A stretch of DNA of 64,000 bases. Source: Eucommia ulmoides. Its lineage: Eukaryota; Streptophyta; Magnoliopsida; Garryales; Eucommiaceae. Location: contig CM028332.1 of the NCBI GenBank assembly GCA_016647705.1, positions 32,059,300-32,123,299 of the forward strand, read 5' to 3'. The position numbers and the translations under genes were made by a program. This document shows positions 22,741 to 33,020 of this stretch, piece by piece (the first letter of the stretch is position 1; the number at the start of each line of letters is the position of its first letter). The notes under the pieces were generated by a model. The model had not been told where the DNA came from, did not search any database, and was given only the letters and a program-made list of their open reading frames with translations.

Positions 22741-23508
22741 ATGAGAAAAATTTCATAACCCAAGTAAATATGCATGCATTTCTACAACAATAAGAGTATA
22801 TCAAGAATTTCTAATGAATGCATTATGAAAAAATTATACAAACATGAAAACAACATATTCCCTCCCTCCCTCTTTGTCATGTCAAAAAGTGGGGGTTTAA
22901 AAATTAGGAATGTTGGATTATATATGATGAAATTCATGCAATGGCTAGACATGACATGCTTGTATTAAATCGTTAGAAAGTTGATTTTCAAAATTCATTT
23001 AAAATACTTTCTCACCCAATCTCAATGAATATTATTTCATATCACTTAAAAATTAAGCACACATATTAGTTTAATCTTAATTTTTAATGACTTTTATGAC
23101 CATTTGAATTGAAATGGAGAATTAATAAATTTACAAAATATAAAGATTGATCTTTAACAACTCAAAAGTAGGAAATTAAATCACGGTTGGATCAACTGAA
23201 TCCATCCAAAATCATGAAATACACAGTAAACCAACCATATTAATTTCAAAGAAATCACTCACCATACTAATGAATTTAACAAAACGTGTTTTAACAAGCT
23301 CTAATAATTTTCGTTTGAATTCAACAAAATAAATTTAACAAATGTAACATTACACGTGGTTATCGATTTTGAAGGGTATAAATTCCAAGAAAACTGTTCC
23401 GTTGGGGGGGCCAAAACACACCGTTTTGAAATTTATTACCAAACAAGCCTCATCAATCCTTTTCAGTCCCAGAACTTTGTTGGAGAGAGGAAAAAAAAAA
23501 AGAGACCA
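22741..23508. other. Upstream intergenic/promoter region of the protease gene
   Basis: AT-rich and without a recognisable gene. Composition becomes more balanced from about 23380. I could not identify a convincing TATA box. The transcription start of the downstream gene probably lies between 23400 and 23500, where CT/GA-rich sequence and a poly-A tract occur. Confidence 0.35.
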
Positions 23509-23775
23509 ATGAATTTGGCGCCGCGGCGGGTAGCGAGAGCCGAGAAGCTTCCCATGGCTTCAAAATGGAAATTGTCGCAATGGCCGGACGGGGTTTTCCT
23601 TGCAATTTTGCTTTTATTTATTCTAAACGTACTCCGTAACGCGGACTGGTTCAGGTTTCATATGCAGTATACCCCATTGACGAAACGACGCGTGATCGGA
23701 GAGAACCACTGGAGACTGACTTTCATGCTTTGCTGCTCGGATCCTTCGTCGTCTCTTCGATCAAAATATTTGTAG
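23509..23775 (+). CDS. Possible upstream ORF (88 aa) before the protease
   Basis: This open frame starts at an ATG in AGACCAATGA and ends 52 bases before the protease start codon. A second in-frame ATG at 23554 has a strong context (CCCATGGCT) and would give 73 residues. The product has a hydrophobic stretch (GVFLAILLLFILNVL) followed by basic residues, so it could be a short single-span membrane peptide. I recognise no family. If the protease transcript starts upstream of 23509, this would be an upstream ORF likely to reduce translation of the main frame. If the transcript starts downstream, it is not translated with it. Confidence 0.3.
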   Translation: MNLAPRRVARAEKLPMASKWKLSQWPDGVFLAILLLFILNVLRNADWFRFHMQYTPLTKRRVIGENHWRLTFMLCCSDPSSSLRSKYL

Positions 23776-23827
23776 CATTTTATCTTCGATTCTTCTCTTC
23801 CGCAAAGATTCATCGAAGGATTCAAGG

Positions 23828-24501
23828 ATGGCTACAGGTGATAGACGGACGCTGACAATTCCGACGCTGTTCTTCGTTCTGTTTGTGATTTTCGCCTCTC
23901 AAATTAGTTTCTCGTCTGGCAAACGGATTGGTTCTTCCTTGGTTTTTCCTGTTCGAGGAAATGTTTATCCGAACGGGTATGTAACATTATTATTTGTTAT
24001 TTTAGTTTTTGTGCTTCAGTCAATGATCAAGTGTTCTGGTTTCGTTTTGAGTTTTTGTTCTTCTTCTTCTTTTTTTTTTTTTTTTTTGTAGATATTTAGG
24101 CATGTTTTTACTATTGTAATCTGTGTTGGATTTTGGACTGATTATGTTTTCGGATTAGTTTGTTCAGAGGCATCTATGATGCATCATTTGTTACAATTTC
24201 ATCTATGATTTTGCTTCATCCTTCAGTGAATATATTGATTTCCTTCCAGTTTACTAATATCGCAGGAGAAAAATGTTGGATCAGCACTGTGATATCCATG
24301 GAGATTATATAGTTTTGATCAAATTATTACAGTTGTTGGTTTCAACAGAATAATTTTGCAGTTGCAATCTGAACGATCCATGCTTTTCAAATCATTTTAT
24401 TTTTTGTATAATTCACTACCTCGTAGACTTGTTGATCTTGTTCCTATTTAACTGAGTTTGGTCAAGTATGATTTATTTGCTTTGCAATTCTTTTATGTGT
24501 G

Positions 24502-24552
<51 letters not shown>

Positions 24553-27500
24553 AAATGCATAGAAAGCCACATTCTTCCCTGAATATTTCTATGTATATCT
24601 ATTGACATGCATAGAATTGTTCTTGATAATTTCCTTTATTCCCATATCCTGAAACATTTCTATATGGTTTTATATGCAGATTTTTCTATACGGCTGTGAC
24701 CATAGGGAACCCACCCAGACAATACTATCTTGATATCGACACTGGCAGTAACCTTACTTGGGTCCAATGTGCTGCTGCATCTAGTGCTAAATTGCTCAAG
24801 GTGAACAAACAAAAATGAAAGAAAAATTAAACTATTTTCTTTTGGTTTCTTATTTCATAATAATTCGGTTACTGATGTTCATATGCTTTGCTAGGCGCCT
24901 AACTTTCCTTACAGGCCTAATAACAACGCTATGCTGTGTAATGACCCTTTTTGTGCGTTTGGCAATCAATGCAAGCCGACTGATCAGTGCGATTATGAGA
25001 TCGTGTACGCTGACTATGGTTCGTCTCTTGGAGTGATGGTCAGGGACTCCTTCCTCCTCAAATCCACTAATGGCTCTCTCTATCAACCCAAACTCGCCTT
25101 TGGGTGGGTAATTTAAATACGTAGTTCTGAACCAAATCAGTTTTCTATCTTAGGACATGAAAAAGTAAATCTTCCCATGGTTGATGTTTTGGTAATTGTT
25201 GGAGATTGGTTTTGGCTCAAAGTTTGATTCAAATAAATTCTGGGTTTTTCTCCTGAGGTAGCATTTGGGTGCACGAGATAAGTCATGGAACTGTGATTTG
25301 AATGAACACGTGCCAATTTTTAGATTTTTACGTGCGTTCATCTTTGATTCCAATTCCAAATTTCTAATTCCTTACAATCAAACCCTACCTTAGGTACTGT
25401 TTGGTTCATGGAATTGGAGCCTTGGAATTGGATATACAAATGAACCATTAAAAAATTCGGTAATTTGATTTCTAGTTCCAATTCCATGCCCCCGATTCCG
25501 AACAACCAATCACTACCTTAATGTATACCCGAGTTATGAATCATGCTTGATTTGCAACTGCAGAACTGTTTAATGTTTTCAACTGGCTGTAAAATTGTTT
25601 TCATCAAATTTCCTGTTGCAGAAAACTTTGGTTTGACCAAAAAAAAAACGTTTTTCAAATTACAAACGCATCAAACCAAACATGCCCTTAAATGCCCAGT
25701 TATGTTTCTGTTTTGCATTGTTAATTTTGTGTGTACTCAATTTCCATTCCTCAGGTGTGGATATGATCAGGAATATCCAGCTTCATCTTCTCCCCCTTAC
25801 GTAGATGGGGTCCTTGGCCTGGCAAATGGAAAATCAAGCATCGTCTCACAGCTAAAATTTATGGGTTTAACGAAGAACGTGATCGGACATTGTTTCAGTG
25901 CTCGTGGGGGAGGTTTCTTTTTCATTGGAGATGATCTTGTTCCTTCCAAAACTGTTTGGACACGGATATTACCCAATCCCATGTGAGTTAAAAGAATTCA
26001 TATTGAGTTAGAACGCAATGCTTATAATTTCTCTATTGATTTTTGAACTATGGAAATTATTTCAGGAATCACTATTTGTCAGGACCGGTTGACCTTCTAT
26101 ATGGGGGGAAGATAGTTGTGGCTAAGGGCCTCAATGTGGTTTTCGACAGTGGAAGTACTTATACTTACCTTAGTTCCCAAATTTACCAGGCTACCCTTTC
26201 TTTGGTAAGATGGAAATTCTAAACTACATATTTAATCCTTTACCAAAAGCCTAATGGCAAAACTTCTTAGTCTGGATTGATAGAGATGGGGAGAAGAGAA
26301 AAGTTGTTTTATCCCGAATTCTCTTGTTTGGTAAATTTGATGAGGGAGGAAAGAGAAGAGAAACGTGTTGAATCCCACATTGATGTTGGGCCCTCCGATA
26401 TCCGTTCGCAGTAGTTTGGCAAAGTCCACCTTGCGTGTGAGGGGGCGTGCTAAACCCCAAGTGTCTTTTGAGAGTGAGTGAGGTCCATTGGGTTTTACGA
26501 AATGAGAGGAGATGAGAACAAAGTTTTCTTAAAAATTGTAAAGATTCTTTCTCCCTTAAATTGATAGAGATTTGGAGAGAAAAGAAGTGAATTGCAATGA
26601 AATGACTTATATAACCCTACGAAATTTAGTTTTGTTATATCAACTAGGGTATAATAGTAAATTAACTAATACAAAAACACTAGTCTTCTTTTCTCGCTAG
26701 TTTTATTTCTATCAATCGAAACATACTATTAGAGAAACTTATGTTTCTTTCCTCTCCTTTTTTCCAGATAAAGAAACAATTAATGGGGAAACCATTAAAC
26801 AATGTAGCAGATGGAAACCTCCCAGTGTGCTGGAGAGGTGCAAAACCATTCCGGTCAATTGGTGAAGTTGGGAAGTATTTCAGTCCCTTAGTACTGGGCT
26901 TTAGAAACGGAAACAATGTTCCTTTCACATTACTGCCCGAGGCTTATCTTGTTCTCACTGTAAGCACAGTTTTCTCAAACCATTTTTTCATCTTCTAAAT
27001 TTGATGGCAATTCAACCCAAACCTATGGGTAATTGAACCAAACCGAACTGAACCTTCAGTTTTGAAACCAATTAAATGATTTTGGTTACGACTTTTGTTT
27101 CGGAATTGAAAATCGAAGTGGTTTTGGTTTTGGGATAGTAACCGTGAAACCGAACCGTGTAGACTATAGTCGGTATTTTAGATACATTTTGATTATATAT
27201 ATTACCCTCACTTTTTTTTTTTTTATTTATTTACATTTTAACCTCTTTGCCGTATGTGTATATATATGTTATAGGATTAATTGAGTTAATTTTAGGGTTC
27301 ATAATTTTATTCCGATATTTTAATTATATTTTTATTTATATATATAAAAAATAACGGTTCGCGATTTTAGTTTTGATTTCAGTTTTATGTAAAATTTAAA
27401 AACCTTAATGGTTTCACGGTTTTAGTTTTGGTTTTGCATAAAATTAAATAGTTCGGTTTTAGAACCGTTTTCTAAAAACCCGACGGTTTTGGTTTTGGTT

Positions 27501-27940
27501 TTGGTATATGCCTAATGGGTTTGGGTTTGGTTTTTAGTGAAACCGACACAAAACCGAACCTTTTGCCATCCCTATTGAAATTATTTAACTTCTTTCAAAT
27601 GCCTTTTACCCGAACCCCTGAGTCATCTTTTTTCAAAATACAGAATCATGGAAATGTATGCTTGGGGATTTTGGATAGCAATGATGCCAAATTAGGAAAC
27701 TTGAATGTAATTGGAGGTAAGAAATAGTGAACACAAATTGGGATGAATTTCTACTATTTCCTGTCTGTTTATCCAGTTTATTTGACTTGTTTCTCGCCGC
27801 CGCGCCCCCCCCCCCCCCCCCCCCCCCCCCTCTCTCTTCTTCTTTGCTATCTTTTAGACATTTCTATGCAAGATAAACTGTTGATCTATGACAATGAGAG
27901 ACAGATGATAGGATGGGCTCCCTCGAACTGTAAGCTTTAG
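23828..27940 (+). CDS. Nucellin/Asp1-type aspartyl protease (pepsin family A1), 8 coding exons
   Basis: Spliced coding exons are 23828-23976, 24680-24800, 24895-25103, 25755-25982, 26066-26204, 26768-26959, 27644-27716 and 27858-27940. All introns are GT-AG and the phases join without conflict, giving 397 residues. Residues 1-30 form a signal peptide (hydrophobic LFFVLFVIFASQI), so the enzyme should enter the secretory pathway. The N-terminal lobe has the first catalytic motif DTGS at D70 with downstream WVQC, a Cys-rich insert (C105, C110, C116, C122) and flap region YADYGSS (128-134). The C-terminal lobe has the second catalytic motif DSGS at D263. LNVIGGDISMQDKLLIYDNE and GWAPSNC are typical of the family C-terminus. 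It should be an active endopeptidase. The start follows AAGGATGGC. A plausible intron (27941-28099) lies just after the stop. No breaks are seen. The homologue group is plant nucellin-like proteases, and substrates are not predictable from sequence. Confidence 0.93.
24509..24551. repeat. (TA)n microsatellite in intron 1
   Basis: Uninterrupted AT dinucleotide run inside the first intron of the protease gene, probably length-variable between individuals. Confidence 0.9.
25257..25390. mobile_element. Small MITE in intron 3 (134 bp)
   Basis: Ends GGTAGCATTTGGGTG and the inverse of CAATCAAACCCTACC form imperfect terminal inverted repeats. It is flanked by TGA (left) and TTA (right), an imperfect 3-bp duplication. 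The terminal type matches the neighbouring element at 25394, and the two share the TTA between them. Confidence 0.5.
25394..25517. mobile_element. PIF/Harbinger-like MITE in intron 3 (124 bp)
   Basis: Ends GGTACTGTTTGGTTCATGGAATTGG and the inverse of CCGATTCCGAACAACCAATCACTACC are inverted repeats. A perfect TTA duplication lies at 25391-25393 and 25518-25520, the hallmark of Harbinger/Tourist elements. It has no coding capacity. It lies well inside the 651-bp intron and leaves the splice sites intact. Confidence 0.75.
26270..26728. mobile_element. MITE-like insertion in intron 5
   Basis: GTCTGGATTGATAGAGATGGGGAGAAG at the left end is roughly inverted at the right end (CTAGTTTTATTTCTATCAATCGAAACATAC), with TTA next to both ends. 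The middle holds a different segment, about 26370-26500 (GAATCCCACATTGATGTTGGGCCC...), that could be a second insertion. Superfamily and exact ends are uncertain. Confidence 0.45.
27001..27574. mobile_element. hAT-like MITE in intron 6
   Basis: The left TGATGGCAATTCAACCC and right TTTTGCCATCCCTA ends are short inverted repeats of the (T/C)AGGG-TGGCAA type. The interior is built from GGTTTTGGTTTTGG and AACCGAACC words on opposite strands, making it foldable. An 8-bp target duplication is not clear, so this is tentative. Confidence 0.45.
27805..27830 (+). repeat. C26 homopolymer close to the last coding splice acceptor
   Basis: An uninterrupted run of 26 C followed by TCTCTCTTCTTC lies 27 bases before the acceptor AG of the last coding exon. 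It merges with the polypyrimidine tract. Its true length may be uncertain because such runs are error-prone in sequencing. Confidence 0.85.
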
Positions 27941-27966
27941 GTATTTTTCTTTCCCTCTCATACTTA

Positions 27967-28037
27967 GTTCCCGTTTGGCGTAGACTCCAAATTATGGTTT
28001 TTAGATGATGAATTAGTGTTTGGGGCCAAACGGGTAC
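27967..28037. mobile_element. 71-bp miniature Harbinger-like MITE
   Basis: Ends GTTCCCGTTTGGC and the inverse of GGCCAAACGGGTAC are inverted repeats, flanked by perfect TTA duplications (27964-27966 and 28038-28040). It sits in the proposed intron after the protease stop codon. At 71 bp it is about as small as such an element can be. Confidence 0.65.
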
Positions 28038-28099
28038 TTATTTTGTTCTTCGTTTGCCCATCGTGATGATTCTAAGTTCTTTTTGCAACCTTTTTGCAG

Positions 28100-28300
28100 C
28101 CAATCTGTGCTAACTGAGAAGGTCGAATAAGGCTCCCAGCCAAACAGGCAGAAGATAAAAATATTAGAATTTGTACAAGGGAATGCTCAAACACACAAAC
28201 AGAGGAAAAATCAAATATTTCTTGTTATAATATTGAAAAATCATGTATGAACACCCCTTTGGTAAATTGCAGCATTAGAGCCTTCTCGTGAAATGGCCAT
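28100..28300 (+). other. Probable 3' untranslated exon of the protease gene
   Basis: Sequence after a good acceptor (TTTTTGCAG at 28091-28099), pairing with a donor GTATTT immediately after the stop codon at 27940. AATAA-like words occur at 28128 and later. The poly(A) site is not certain. The intron could also be unused. Confidence 0.45.
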
Positions 28301-28745
28301 TTCTAAATGCTTCGTACATATATATAGGCATAAAGATTGTAGTTTGACCAATGGACTGTTACTCATTTGGCAGATAATTTAGTCTTTTTTTAAAGTGCAG
28401 TTTGGAAATTCGAAGTTAATTTGAAATTTCTTAAATCATAACAAGTTCGTTTGTTTGATGAAGTAGGTGATTGAACAAATTCAACAATTATCAAATATTG
28501 TAATTAAATATTAATTAATATTAATTCCATTGAAGATTTCTAATTATGTCAATATACATAATGAAATAATACTTATAAACAATATAAAATTAATTATTAG
28601 TGATATTTGTTGTTAAATGTAATTTAGCTAATATTAGAGAATTTAGAAAAGTTCACAATCAATATTTCGAAAACTCAATACATGTGATAGTAGATATTTC
28701 AGAATGTAAAATGCACAACGATAAATATTCTAGAACACTATCTAG
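28301..28745. other. Non-coding spacer
   Basis: Very AT-rich, with no gene or element end recognised. Confidence 0.5.
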
Positions 28746-30238
28746 CATCTCAACAAATATTACAAATTTATAATGTTTAACAATAAATTAAACTATAAGA
28801 AATCAATAAATGAATAATATCATATTTACCGTTCTTTACCGATAACATTATTAAAAAAAAAAATTGTACAAATTGAGTATCATTTGTTGACATTTTCTTG
28901 AAGCAAATTTGACCCTTGCTCAGGTATTTACAGTTCTTCAAATATTTGTTTTCCCGGATGCAACAATCACGATCTTTTGATAGTAGCACTCAAAATCCTT
29001 GCAAATAGAACGAATGTTAAACTCTCTCTCAAGAACAAACCGACATCTCAACAAATATTACAAATTTATAATGTTTAACAATAAATTAAACTATAAGAAA
29101 TCAATAAATGAATAATATCATATTTACCGTTCTTTACCGATAACATTATTAAAAAAAAAAATTGTACAAATTGAGTATCATTTGTTGACATTTTCTTGAA
29201 GCAAATTTGACCCTTGCTCAGGTATTTACAGTTCTTCAAATATTTGTTTTCCCGGATGCAACAATCACGATCTTTTGATAGTAGCACTCAAAATCCTTGC
29301 GAATAGAACGAATGTTAAACTCTCTCTCAAGAACAAACCGACATCTCAACAAATATTACAAATTTATAATGTTTAACAATAAATTAAACTATAAGAAATC
29401 AATAAATGAATAATATCATATTTACCGTTCTTTACCGATAACATTATTAAAAAAAAAAATTGTACAAATTGAGTATCATTTGTTGACATTTTCTTGAAGC
29501 AAATTTGACCCTTGCTCAGGTATTTACAGTTCTTCAAATATTTGTTTTCCCGGATGCAACAATCACGATCTTTTGATAGTAGCACTCAAAATCCTTGCAA
29601 ATAGAACGAATGTTAAACTCTCTCTCAAGAACAAACCGACATCTCAACAAATATTACAAATTTATAATGTTTAACAATAAATTAAACTATAAGAAATCAA
29701 TAAATGAATAATATCATATTTACCGTTCTTTACCGATAACATTATTAAAAAAAAAAAATTGTACAAATTGAGTATCATTTGTTGACATTTTCTTGAAGCA
29801 AATTTGACCCTTGCTCAGGTATTTACAGTTCTTCAAATATTTGTTTTCCCGGATGCAACAATCACGATCTTTTGATAGTAGCACTCAAAATCCTTGCGAA
29901 TAGAACGAATGTTAAACTCTCTCTCAAGAACAAACCGACATCTCAACAAATATTACAAATTTATAATGTTTAACAATAAATTAAACTATAAGAAATCAAT
30001 AAATGAATAATATCATATTTACCGTTCTTTACCGATAACATTATTAAAAAAAAAAAAATTGTACAAATTGAGTATCATTTGTTGACATTTTCTTGAAGCA
30101 AATTTGACCCTTGCTCAGGTATTTACAGTTCTTCAAATATTTGTTTTCCCGGATGCAACAATCACGATCTTTTGATAGTAGCACTCAAAATCCTTGCGAA
30201 TAGAACGAATGTTAAACTCTCTCTCAAGAACAAACCGA
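28746..30238. repeat. Five tandem copies of a 298-300 bp unit
   Basis: Units begin CATCTCAACAAATATTAC at 28746, 29044, 29342, 29640 and 29939 and end CAAGAACAAACCGA. They are almost identical. The differences I see are the length of one A run (11, 11, 11, 12, 13) and one A/G site (CTTGCAAATAG in copies 1 and 3, CTTGCGAATAG in copies 2, 4 and 5). The near identity means recent expansion. Each unit has a ~70-codon minus-strand open frame, but it is unlikely to be a gene because the A run disrupts it and no family matches. Confidence 0.95.
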
Positions 30239-30659
30239 CATAAACTCAAAATATATGTGTAGTTCATAATGTCTTAAAGTTTAATGTTTTAATGAAAATG
30301 TAGAACTTCACAATTTATAGTAAAAACAAATGAGTAATTCCAACACACCAAACGTGTCCCTTAGAGCCATTAATATTAATGGGATAGCTGATTAATAGTC
30401 CTAATTGGTTAGTCTAATTCATAATTTATCATAGTTTTACTTTTAAGTTGGATAAAAATAATTTCATGATGTTTTACCTTGGGTTTTCATCATATGGTCA
30501 ATATCCTCCAATATTTCTAGTCAAATATTCTCAATTAAGGTTAACATCGCTGGTCACCTGCGCCATCCTAAGTCGCCACCCAATGTCGTCTCGTCGTTGA
30601 ACCTCAGGCTTCTGGGCACAAATTTCGGCTACCAGTTGCCTTTTTTTTAGTTACGTGTA
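30239..30659. other. Unassigned spacer
   Basis: No gene is seen. The portion 30540-30640 is more GC-rich (CGCTGGTCACCTGCGCC) but has no recognised content. Confidence 0.4.
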
Positions 30660-30754
30660 ATTATGTTACCTCATTTTCAGTGGTCATCAAAGTAAGTATA
30701 GATGAATCATCACTACTCATTTTTCCAAGCTATTCGACTCCGAGTCATCGCAGG

Positions 30755-31727
30755 TGTAATATTTTGAAAATTTGTGTTTTAAAAAATATTATTTTATATA
30801 AATTTAATATTTTTGGGACTAATATGTTATTTAAAATATATTGTTAAGAGTTTCGGGATATAATTAATATTTTTTTAAGGGAATATTTATATAAATAATA
30901 AAATATTAATATGCGTTGTCTTCATATAATAAAGACAAACACATTATTATTAAACGTTTGTGTGCAAACGATTAACACGTATATATGTATTATATAATAA
31001 TAATAATAATAATAATATTAAACTTACTTACTAGCGAAGAAACTAAAAAGTCATAATATAGAATCTCATATCCTTCACAATCCATATGGGATTTTCCAGG
31101 CGAATGACTAGGCTGCGTACATATAAATATATATAATGAAAACTTACAACTTTTATATGTTTGGTTGCGAGAAAAATAATTCGGCTCCGATTTCGGCTTC
31201 GGATTTTAGGTAGAATTTCTAACTCTTTTAATACATATATTTAATTTTTCTATTTTGTGATTTATGTTGTTATTGTGATGGAATTTTAGCTGTTAAATTT
31301 TGATAAAATAATTATGATTATGTGAAAATTACGTGGAAACCATGCTAAGATGTTTTATTTGTTGTGATAATGAAATGCGCGTATTAGAGGGGTTGGAGTT
31401 CTACTGAGCGTTAGCTCACAACTCCACTGTTTTGATTGCAGAGCCAGTGAGGACGTATCGGCGCCGGTAGTTGAATTTCTATTTATAAAAATTGTATTTA
31501 TTATTTATCGTTGTAATCGGTGAATTCGACAATTATAATTAACGCCATCAAATTGTAAAATTTATCAGATTTTTATTAATTAAATATTGATTATTTAAAT
31601 AAAATTGTCGCCGTAGTTTGTAAAATTTGTTCGGATTTATACGGAATAAATTATCGGTTATTCGGTTTAGTTTTAATTCTTCTCAGGGAGAAACCGTGTA
31701 GTGACCCTAGGAAGTTGGGTTGTTACA
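30755..31727 (+). mobile_element. Gypsy solo LTR with perfect 5-bp duplication, inside copia gag
   Basis: Starts TGTAATATTTTGAAAATTTG and ends GGGTTGTTACA, with a perfect 5-bp direct repeat GCAGG at 30750-30754 and 31728-31732. It is 973 bp long. Internal GAGTTCTACTGAGCGTTAGCTCAC and GCAGAGCCAGTGAGGA-type words are common in Tekay/Del LTRs. The flanks on both sides belong to the same copia gag, so this is an insertion followed by LTR-LTR recombination. It is related to the LTR piece at 62-312. Confidence 0.9.
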
Positions 31728-32197
31728 GCAGGTGGCTTTCAATGATTTATTCTTACTTTTCTTCACATTTTTCTTATCCTTTCTCCTTCTTTCTTTTGCC
31801 TTCTCTGGCTCGAGACAATTGGATTGAAAATGACTAGTCTTGTGACAATTGAAGCATTCAACTTTATTCATTTTGAGGTTTTTCTTTCCACGGAATGTTC
31901 GTCGGATCATCTTTCTAATTTTTTTTGTGAGAACCGCTGCATCCCTTTCTTGCTCACTGTGAAGACTAATGTTATCAGTATTATCTCCTTCCTCATTTTT
32001 TTTGGCTTTCAATGCCAAGGACTTTTTTTTTATATTCATTGTTTCATTCTCATATCCTTGAATAACTGTCTCATGGGTCATTATGTTGGTAATAAGTTCA
32101 TCAATGGTATACACTGTTAGATCCTTAATTTCCTCAATTGCAGTCACTTTTGGCTCTCAAACTTTTGTCAACAATCTCAATATTTTTCGAATTTTGT

Positions 32198-33020
32198 TGA
32201 TGTGAACCTCACCAAGAATTAATGACACCCAAAACTAACTTAGGGTTTTTTCGCAAAGGATCGAACTAAATTCAAATTTATAATGAAACGACAAACATAA
32301 GAAAATACAGAAAATTGATAGATTACCTTGACCCGGCATTTATGAATGAAATGCGAACCAAAGGTATAAGAGAATTCTTAATCCAATTATTAAAAGAGTA
32401 AACCAAAGAAATTGAATGCCACAAAAAAACTTGATAAATTTAGAAAAATTCTTTGAAGAACTTAAGAGAAACTCTCTCACAATTATATTAATCAAATAAA
32501 AAGTTGTGTGAAATTCGCAGGCCTATAGAGCCCCTTAAATAAGCGGCCAAGAGAACAAGAAAAAAAAAAAAAAACCTAATTTGTCTTGTGAAATTCTCAT
32601 CCCATCATGAAGGGAAAAAAAAGAACTAATGTCTAAGAATAAACAAAGAATAAGGAAACTTCTTAAATTGCCTTACACTCCTAGTTGGAAAAGGAAAATA
32701 TTACTTGGTAATCATACCTTACAAATCAGTCTAAAAAAAATTAAAAGACTTAAAATAATAAAATAAATAAACTAAAATTCGCAGGTCTCATCCTAGGCAC
32801 ATTCATGTTCATGCTTTAAGCCCATTTGCTTACCTTGATGAGGTGAACTAAGTCTTGATCGTCATTTGGGCATAATTTAGGTTTCACCATTTTAGACACG
32901 GCCCAAATCTCTTGAATTAATCCAATAAGTGCTTGTTGGAATCTTTTAGTTATTGCCCTTGTTATTGGGCCGACTGGAACATGCAATAGATCCCTTGGTG
33001 CAGTTGATATATTATCATCA
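32198..33020 (-). repeat. 3' LTR of the gypsy element
   Basis: 823 bp. Matches 38189-39018 throughout with many substitutions and small indels. Both copies have TGATG/ATCA-type ends. Confidence 0.88.

Noticed and set aside
25621-25690. A third Harbinger-like MITE in intron 3, from CATCAAACCAAACATGCCCTTA
   Set aside because: Only one terminus is convincing and no matching inverted end was found to its left.
26370-26500. A Cassandra-type TRIM with a 5S-like domain, from GAATCCCACATTGATGTTGGG
   Set aside because: No 5S-like internal promoter boxes or paired terminal repeats could be found. Left as an unclassified segment of the intron insertion.
27929-28120. Alternative splicing from GTAAGC at 27931 to the acceptor at 28099, changing the protease C-terminus
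   Set aside because: It would remove the conserved Cys of the GWAPSNC end. Reading through to the stop at 27940 keeps the family-typical residue.
28777-29585. Repeated 70-codon minus-strand open frames in the tandem array, suggesting a tandem gene family
   Set aside because: The frame is identical only because the repeat is. It is lost in units with a longer A run, has no recognisable domain, and lacks neighbouring gene signals.
28746-30238. CRISPR-like regular repeats
   Set aside because: The units are contiguous 298-300 bp copies with no unique spacers, in a plant nuclear context. This is a tandem satellite-type array.
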